DNA from: Cyclospora cayetanensis
Lineage: Eukaryota > Apicomplexa > Conoidasida > Eucoccidiorida > Eimeriidae
Direction of reading: 5' to 3'
Assembly (NCBI RefSeq): GCF_002999335.1
Contig: NW_020312091.1
Coordinates: 1-64,000, forward strand
DNA length: 64,000 nt
Shown: positions 58,340 through 64,000 of the stretch, piece by piece
Layout: every line of letters starts with the position of its first letter
Position numbering within the stretch: the stretch's first letter is position 1
Position numbers and translations under genes: made by a program
Notes under the pieces: generated by a model
What the model was told of the DNA's origin: nothing
The model's input: only the letters and a program-made list of their open reading frames with translations
Database searches by the model: none

Positions 58340-58580
58340 ATTTGACGCAAATATGTGCGCACCGCTAAGAAGATAGAAGCACGGATTAATGATGAGGGGC
58401 GGGTGCTGTGTATTAAAAACCTGGACATCTGGTTTTGATGGATGAGCACGCTCTAGGTACACCAGAGGGTGACCAAACGAAGGCGCGTACCACTTGGTGA
58501 CTTGGACTGTTTGCCCTGCTTTCAATCTTTTTCCTGCTCTGGCAATTCCCCTAAAAGTTGGAGTGGGGAACTCTTAATGC
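58340..58580 (+). pseudogene. Integrase C-terminal remnant (copy C)
   Basis: It reads AKKIEARINDEGRVLCIKNL, a stop, then fragments around the V-P-L-G-D-x-D segment. This fits A-R-x-x-A-R-x-x-D-E-R-R followed by the GD-x-V-L strand of gypsy integrases. It aligns with 36790-36840. Confidence 0.55.
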
Positions 58581-58979
58581 AGGCTTTCCTAGGAAGCTGC
58601 TCTCCCAAGGGACTCGTGTGAAGGGAGAGGGTCGACATAGAGATAGAGTTGTAGAAATGCTGGATGTTTAGGGCAATTGTGGACCGAGGGCACACTAGCC
58701 GAGAGTTTTAGCTACTTCTGGTAGGGAACGCCAACTTCGTTGGCTGACGGAGGAGCATTCGTTGGCTTTGGCTTTCGTGAGAGCGTTTGCAACACTGCTT
58801 GGTCGACAGTGCTGCTCGCCACGGGCGGTACTTATCGTCCGAATAATTGTTGCTTTCCCCCGCACCTGTTCTCTCCCTAAAAGAGCTACCTTCAACTATG
58901 GGTTTTGCTTGAAAATTTACCAGTTCTCTTCGTGAAGGTGGTCTCTACACTCACATTTGTGCGCTGGCGCTCTCAGGCA

Positions 58980-59550
58980 TGTTGTCTCTACATTTCTACT
59001 CATGGTCTTTCTGGGGCCTGGGAATCGACCATGCTGCGTGCACTAGCTGCATCTGCATGCGAACATTGCTCTATGATGCATGATTACGCTGCTGAACGAG
59101 TGGGCTTGTTGCTTTCTTTTGCACGTTTTGCTTGTCTTTGGTTTTCTCGTAGCAGGAGCCTCACACATTTCTGCCCTCTGACGATACCGTGATATCGCAC
59201 CGCTGCGGTCGAGTTGGGTTTTTTGCTAGCTCGTCGCAGGCTGGTGTGTGTAATATTTTCCCTTCTATCTTCTTCAGTGAACTGTCGCCCACTCTGACTC
59301 CTTTTTCACGACTTTCTGCCGACCTGGGGAATGGTAAGAGAGTGAGTAATGTTTCGCTGTACTGCGTGTGGTTGGGTTCGACCATCAGATATATACATAT
59401 ATATGACTTTATAAGAGGGGGAAGCTGAAGAGGGCTAACCTAAACACGCCAAGTATTCGTCAAAAGAATTCCCACCTGCCCCTGCCCGCGCCCCTTGGAT
59501 TTATCGACATGAGATGGGGGGGACAGCTAGGGTGCGCGTTGCTGAAGCCC
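58980..59550 (+). repeat. LTR-like tail of copy C
   Basis: It aligns with 37450-38470 (with gaps) through CTACTCATGG, TTCTCGTAGCAGGAGCCTC, CACCGCTGCGGTCG and ATCGACATGAG blocks in order. A TATA-like ATATATATGACTTTATAAGAG near 59395 could be an old LTR promoter (inference). Confidence 0.5.
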
Positions 59551-60221
59551 CTGAGCATTCCAAGCATTCAGAGATAGTTACACATTGCATCTAAAACATG
59601 CTCACAAAACATTAGTTCCTATCATACTGAGCACAAGTAACTCTGCAGCAAAGAAGATGTATGAACAGCAAATCTAAATGTTCAAGTTGTTACTAATTCG
59701 AAACTAAATATTATTCGTGCAGTAGAAAGTCCTGGCTTAGCACAGCCCTACACAAGTGTAGTGCCTACAACGAGCCCGCGAATTCGAAAAAGCAGGCACA
59801 GGCGTGACTGTCATGTGAGTCCATTATATTTCTAAAGACTAAACAACTATTGGCACCTCTAAACGCGAATGCCAAACACGACTATCAAAGGCGAGTATAC
59901 GCCTCAAGTTTTTCGGCATGATGGGAAGCGAGAAAATTTTATTATATAGGTTTGAGCGATTAATAGAATGCCTTGCTTCCCGAGACTGCCATATAGATTG
60001 GCTTTGAGTCTGGTATATTGCTGTAGAAAAATGCTACATTATGGAAGTCCGCTGCGTACATCGTGCTTTACTAAACTCTCATGCACAGGAGATGCAAAAC
60101 ACGAGGATTTAAAAATGTGCAACGTTACTTCAGACAAGAGTCGAGGCTGGATTTACAGAAGACTCGACAACTTTGCCAAGAACGAATTTACAATGTAAAG
60201 GGAGTTCTTGTGGGCATGCAC
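59551..60221. other. Intergenic, nothing recognised
   Basis: AT-rich DNA without motif-bearing frames. The right end is the 3' flank of the membrane protein gene. Confidence 0.5.
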
Positions 60222-63069
60222 TTATTGTTTCTCTGGACAGGAAAAAAGTAAGACGCTGCTTTCTTCCCCAAATAGCTTATCCATCTGCTCCTTCCTTTCG
60301 TTTCTATTTTTTTCTCTCTGATGGGGAGTGTCAGTAAGGAATCTTATGGCCAGGAGCTTTAATAGAATCCGCTCCCTCAGAGGTTGCACCAAGGCCATCT
60401 GACGCTTCCTTCTCTTCAGATGAATTGCAAAGTCGTGCAAGAGCTTCTGCGTTTCGGGGGATGGTGGCTCACCGCCCTGCCAGATGGACTCCGCCAACGC
60501 AGCAGCATGTATAGCTGAGAAGCAAGGATTTGCAGAGCATAGTGAAACATGAATGCATTCAAAAATATTCAGTACAATTCCTGCACAGTGGTATGGGGGT
60601 TTCGTTATGGACTGCGTATGATTTTACGTGAACATACAGCATGAATTTCAGATTCTAGTATCGATGCCTGCAATTTCAACACCCTTTCACGAATTCTGCA
60701 AGAAAGCACAGGTGACTAATGCTTTAGGAGCACCACGGACCCAACATATCAGGTTTTGCTGCAGTCTGTACCGGCTATTTCATTTTTTACATCCTACTCC
60801 CCCTCTTACCTGACATTTTTTCAAACACCTCAGTGACTGTCCACTGAACGGCTTTGATGATAGTTTGCAAATCTTGGAGGTCTCTCAAATTTATTTTAGA
60901 GAACTCTTTGGAGAGATGGGCTGCTCGTTCCAAGTGTTTAAATGCCAACGCTTGTGGCAATGCAACAGCAGCAGCAGCTCCTGCACCCTCATCAGTCTCT
61001 AGGATCTCTTCGCTTTCATGTTTATGCTGCTTGAACACAAGCCCCTCATCATAGCGATAGCATTCAGATATATTTCTGTCCTCCATTTCGTGCGTCTTAT
61101 TCCATGAGCTAAATTTACATCCGGGCACAGAGGCTGCTTCAGCTGTGGGTGGCGAACCCAATGAGAGCTCCAGTAGCAGTCGTTCTAATGCCTGCTGCTG
61201 ATAGTCTGTAGATTTTGTGTTTTTCTGAGTTTTGGATATCCTTGTGTGCTTGGCCTCAACTACTCCAACGTGCTGTATTATAAGCCTTTCTAATTCATTT
61301 AATCCAGCGTTTGCCAAGTGTACCGGGAGCAACTGTTTTTTTGTAACCGCATACCGCTGCACAAGGACGCTTGATGCAGCGAGTTGCTCAACCAGCATGG
61401 GTGCTATTCGTATCCAGAAGCGCGCATGCTGATGCCTGGTGGGCCAAGGTGCCTCGAACGGTTGCAGGCCGTAGTTGTTTTCATTGATTTCTGCCACGCC
61501 TAGTTCGGGAATGCTGCTGCTGCTGCTCCAAGAGTCGTAAGTGTTGCTCCTGTATAAGATACACCGGCGGCGCCAGAGATGCGTTACTAGATATACATTG
61601 TGAATGAAGGACCTACATGTTCCTTCACTGTCTGCTGCGCTCTTGCTGCTGTTCCTTGAGTTGACATAGCCCATTGCCACCTCATAACGATTCAACACAA
61701 GGCTTTCTGTGGGTAGGAAACAGCAAATCCAGCAGTATACAGTAGTAGCCAACAGGAGACACAACGTACAGAGGTGAACTAGTGCAAGAAGCAAGTGCTG
61801 ATTGGAGTACAGTAGAAAGGAGCTTCTTGAAGCTTCCGCTCCTGCTGCTGCTAGCCCGATGCCACTGACACCTCCAAAATGTAAAAACAAAATTACGTGG
61901 ATGCAGTTGCTACTGCGGCACCTGAAAGGCGGAAGAATAATGGCAAAGATGCAGAAAAACAGCACTAGCCCTGCAGCAACTGCCGTTCTCGCTCCCTCTC
62001 CTAGCGGCTCTGCCGCTATTGCCTTTCCAAGAGTGCCTTTTGCCGCCTGCACCGCTGATATCGCATCACTAGCGGACCCCAGACCGGCAAGCCACCCAAG
62101 GCCTGTTGGAGGACGGGACTTCTGCTGACCCAAAAGACCCGAAGAAACAATGAGTGCTGCTTTTAGAACTAGTAGCCAAATCCTGCAATAGCTCCGTAGG
62201 AATCCCCCTTTAAATGAAGAGACAAGCCAAACTTTACTATCCATCCAGTCATTATTCAAAAACAGCAAATATTCGATTTCCCTCTGCCTGAGATACTCCT
62301 CCTGCCCCTTCCCTTGCCCCGAGACTGTGGCCTCCCTCATATCCCCATGCAGCACACACACAGCTCGTAGTAGCAAACCCACCACTCCTACGAAGCAGAC
62401 AATCCTAATGAGCAATAATCCTGGTGATGCGCATACGTCAGCTTGATCAGTGCAAAAGATCAGCGGAACTTCTACAGCCAGACAGGCAGGTAGAAGAAAC
62501 AGAGTTATTGCAGCCCTCAGCCTAGTCACTCTCCCCAAAAAAAAGTAGAAGACTTTAACGCACCGATTCCATAATTTGTGAACACGCGTTTTACAGGTTT
62601 TTTGAAATGACGCGGGTGTAGGACGCATAGAGTAAGTAAGCATGGCTGTAACAGATGGACGAGCTTGGGATTCGCGGCGAAGCCTCCGAAATTCCTGCTC
62701 TTTTTTTATATTTTCCAATTCTTGCTGTCTCTCGTACAGCTCTTGAGCATACACAGCTCTAGGCCAGGCTATAGCTGCCACTAGCGCGAGCAGCAAGAGC
62801 AGTACCAACACAAATGCCCTTTCTGGAGCATTTAGAGGATAAGGCCCTAGTTCGTTTGTTGCCGGAAGAGGTCGCAGCAGACTTGGCACATCTAGTAGGA
62901 AAACTGCTCCTAGTCGAGCCCATACGTTCCAGCTATAGGGCAGAGAGGACTGTAGGGCAGAATGGAGAAGGGCAAGCAGCTGCAGGCCATCAAGTAGTAG
63001 CCATAGCTTCTCGCACCAGTAGAGACTGACGGTGCGACGCGGCACACCACTATGAACTAGGATTCCCAT
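60222..63069 (-). CDS. Multi-pass membrane protein, function unknown
   Basis: Exon 63069-60810 (ATG, MGILVHSGVPRRTVSLYWCE; donor GTAAGA) joins S-G|CT in phase to exon 60514-60222, giving 850 residues. Hydrophobic segments likely to span a membrane lie at about 85-102, 185-203, 217-240, 297-314, 362-381, 390-410 and 424-451, with a further candidate at 23-43. A charged helix with coiled-coil character (QELYERQQELENIKKEQEFR) follows the first strong segment. The soluble C-terminal 400 residues are helical and Leu/Glu-rich, with a cluster QPFEAPWPTRHQHARFWIR, and end in a Lys/Arg-rich exon with LKRRKRQMALVQPLRERI. I recognise no transporter or channel signature. Earlier exons may exist upstream of 63069, in which case this would be the C-terminal half of a larger protein. 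Confidence 0.75.
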
Positions 63070-63601
63070 ACTGCGAATGCGTGCATATGAATGGCGAAAG
63101 TCAAGAGGAAGATACCAGGACTAACTGTGAACTCATGATCTATCTGATGTGCTCTTTTACACCGAACTTGCACCACACGCATAACTACTAAATCTTTTTC
63201 CTCATTATGTCACACCTAGAGTGCTGAAGCATTTTCGTTCCTACTCAGCCAACGATAGAGGCATCAATCAGGGCTGTGGTCCAAGAAACAGCAGGCGTAC
63301 TATACAAGCTTTTGAGAAAAAGATATGCCCCTTAGACATACATTCAAAAGGAATTTCAAAATGAAGGATTTGGAACAAGTATATGCACTTTCGTGTGTGT
63401 GCATGCAAAGAGCTGCATGGTGATACCTGCCATGAACTCCGCAGATGCATGCGGCTGGCGGGCAGCCCTGTGTGCCGTGAACAGCAAAGCGACAGCCTGG
63501 CATAATCTAACCTTGTATATCAGGATATGGAAGCTTATGCATTCACGGTTAATACGAAAAGCATCCATGCGAACATTTAGGAGGTACCATTATTTCTCAC
63601 C
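63070..63601. other. Divergent intergenic region
   Basis: About 530 bases between the membrane protein gene (-) and the gene starting at 63602 (+). It could act as a shared promoter region. I see no defined motif. Confidence 0.45.
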
Positions 63602-63848
63602 ATGATTGGGGGGGCTGAACTGACACAATCCCTGCGTTGCCTTCTTTGGACCGTTGGCGAGCTGGATAATCACATGCAGGGAGTGGTAAGTGTAGCGCGA
63701 GAAACAACGGAGAGACTCTATAGGGTCACTGCAGCAACAGCTAAAGCCATTCCCATGGCCGCTGCAAATCGCAACGATCATCTTTCGTGGCTGCACCACC
63801 AAGCTGCAAACTTCGCTTCCCAGGCGCTCGACCAAGCGGGGAAACAGG
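63602..63848 (+). CDS. First exon of a gene leaving the window
   Basis: The ATG at 63602 (context CACCATGA) opens MIGGAELTQSLRCLLWTVGE, followed by an amphipathic helical stretch (ARETTERLYRVTAATAKAIP and HHQAANFASQALDQAGKQ) up to a GTATGG donor at 63849. A GTAAGT lies inside at 63688, but the downstream frame stays coherent, so I do not use it. No family recognised; the helix-rich composition would suit a coiled-coil or adaptor protein. The 3' part lies outside the window. Confidence 0.5.
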
Positions 63849-64000
63849 TATGGCGAGCATACTACAGAACTCTCTTGGGCATTGTTTTTGAATATTACCC
63901 CTAGGTGGCATGGGCCTGCAGTCTTGAAGTACGGTTCAGCATTTTGATGTCTCCCCTGGCAGCACCTAAGCTCCCAGGGCCTAGACTCAAAGTACTACAC

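Larger units (their letters stand above)
57512..59550 (+). mobile_element. Deleted Ty3/gypsy-like retrotransposon, copy C
   Basis: The gag start region (57525-57610) aligns with 33341-33420 of copy A, sharing AGCTGGTAAGAAG and the ATGAGGTTATGC block. Only about 700 bases later comes the integrase C-terminus (58340-58570). There is no readable RT, RNase H or integrase core, so the middle of the element was deleted. A tail homologous to that of copy A follows (58980-59550). Confidence 0.65.

Noticed and set aside
60854..62128. Plus-strand frames opposite the membrane protein
   Set aside because: Short, motif-free and antisense to a long coherent frame with membrane segments.

Overview
The window looks like nuclear DNA of a coccidian apicomplexan, most likely an eimeriid (Eimeria or Cyclospora type). 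The reasons are spliced genes with GT..AG introns of roughly 80-750 bases; Gln, Ala and Ser homopolymer runs coded by CAG/GCA-type repeats in the first 14 kb; a histidyl-tRNA synthetase whose N-terminus looks like a plastid (apicoplast) targeting leader; and a eukaryotic set of genes (eIF5, eL8, VPS29, an ATP10-like factor and a twin CX9C protein). The genus is inferred from style, not from a database match.

Layout. 1-210 is an AG/ACAG microsatellite. 301-4622 (+) is the 3' part of a large Ser/Gln/Ala-rich protein gene that I cannot name. 4.6-8.7 kb has only one plausible small ORF (minus, 5585-6094), a CT/AT microsatellite and degraded repeats. 8721-14220 (-) can be joined in frame as one five-exon gene: a long Ala/Lys/Glu-rich basic N-terminal part and a C-terminal array of eight GYYDEQGNWV-type repeats. 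14.2-19.3 kb is mostly gene-poor, with weak plus-strand exon candidates. 19368-21380 (-) is translation initiation factor eIF5 in four exons. 24209-26935 (+) is an apparently single-exon histidyl-tRNA synthetase. 29814-32386 (-) is ribosomal protein eL8 (L7a) in five exons. 42374-43279 (-) is an ATP10-like mitochondrial ATP synthase assembly factor. 45745-46584 (-) is retromer subunit VPS29. 47571-48712 (+) is a CHCHD2/CHCHD10/MIX17-type protein. 60222-63069 (-) is a multi-pass membrane protein. 63602 to about 63848 (+) is the first exon of a gene that runs out of the window.

Between the housekeeping genes in the 33-59 kb half lie at least four heavily decayed LTR retrotransposon copies of Ty3/gypsy type (gag, RT, RNase H, integrase order): 33.3-38.5 kb (+), 40.5-41.9 kb (-), 52.5-55.4 kb (-) and 57.5-59.5 kb (+). 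Their relationship shows at the DNA level as well as in translated fragments. All carry stops and frameshifts, and none can be autonomous. LTR-like segments follow two of them, and a further LTR-like piece sits at 45.3 kb.

The most unusual local structure is an inverted, exon-1-less duplicate of VPS29 at 44.3-44.7 kb: it keeps the upstream region and the first 87 bases of exon 2, including the intron's splice acceptor. Exon joins below were placed by hand from splice consensus and reading phase; totals divisible by three were checked for the main genes. Base composition appears to shift near 14.4 kb, from GC-rich, repeat-laden DNA to more AT-rich DNA with few triplet repeats, as in the repeat-rich and repeat-poor segments described for Eimeria chromosomes.
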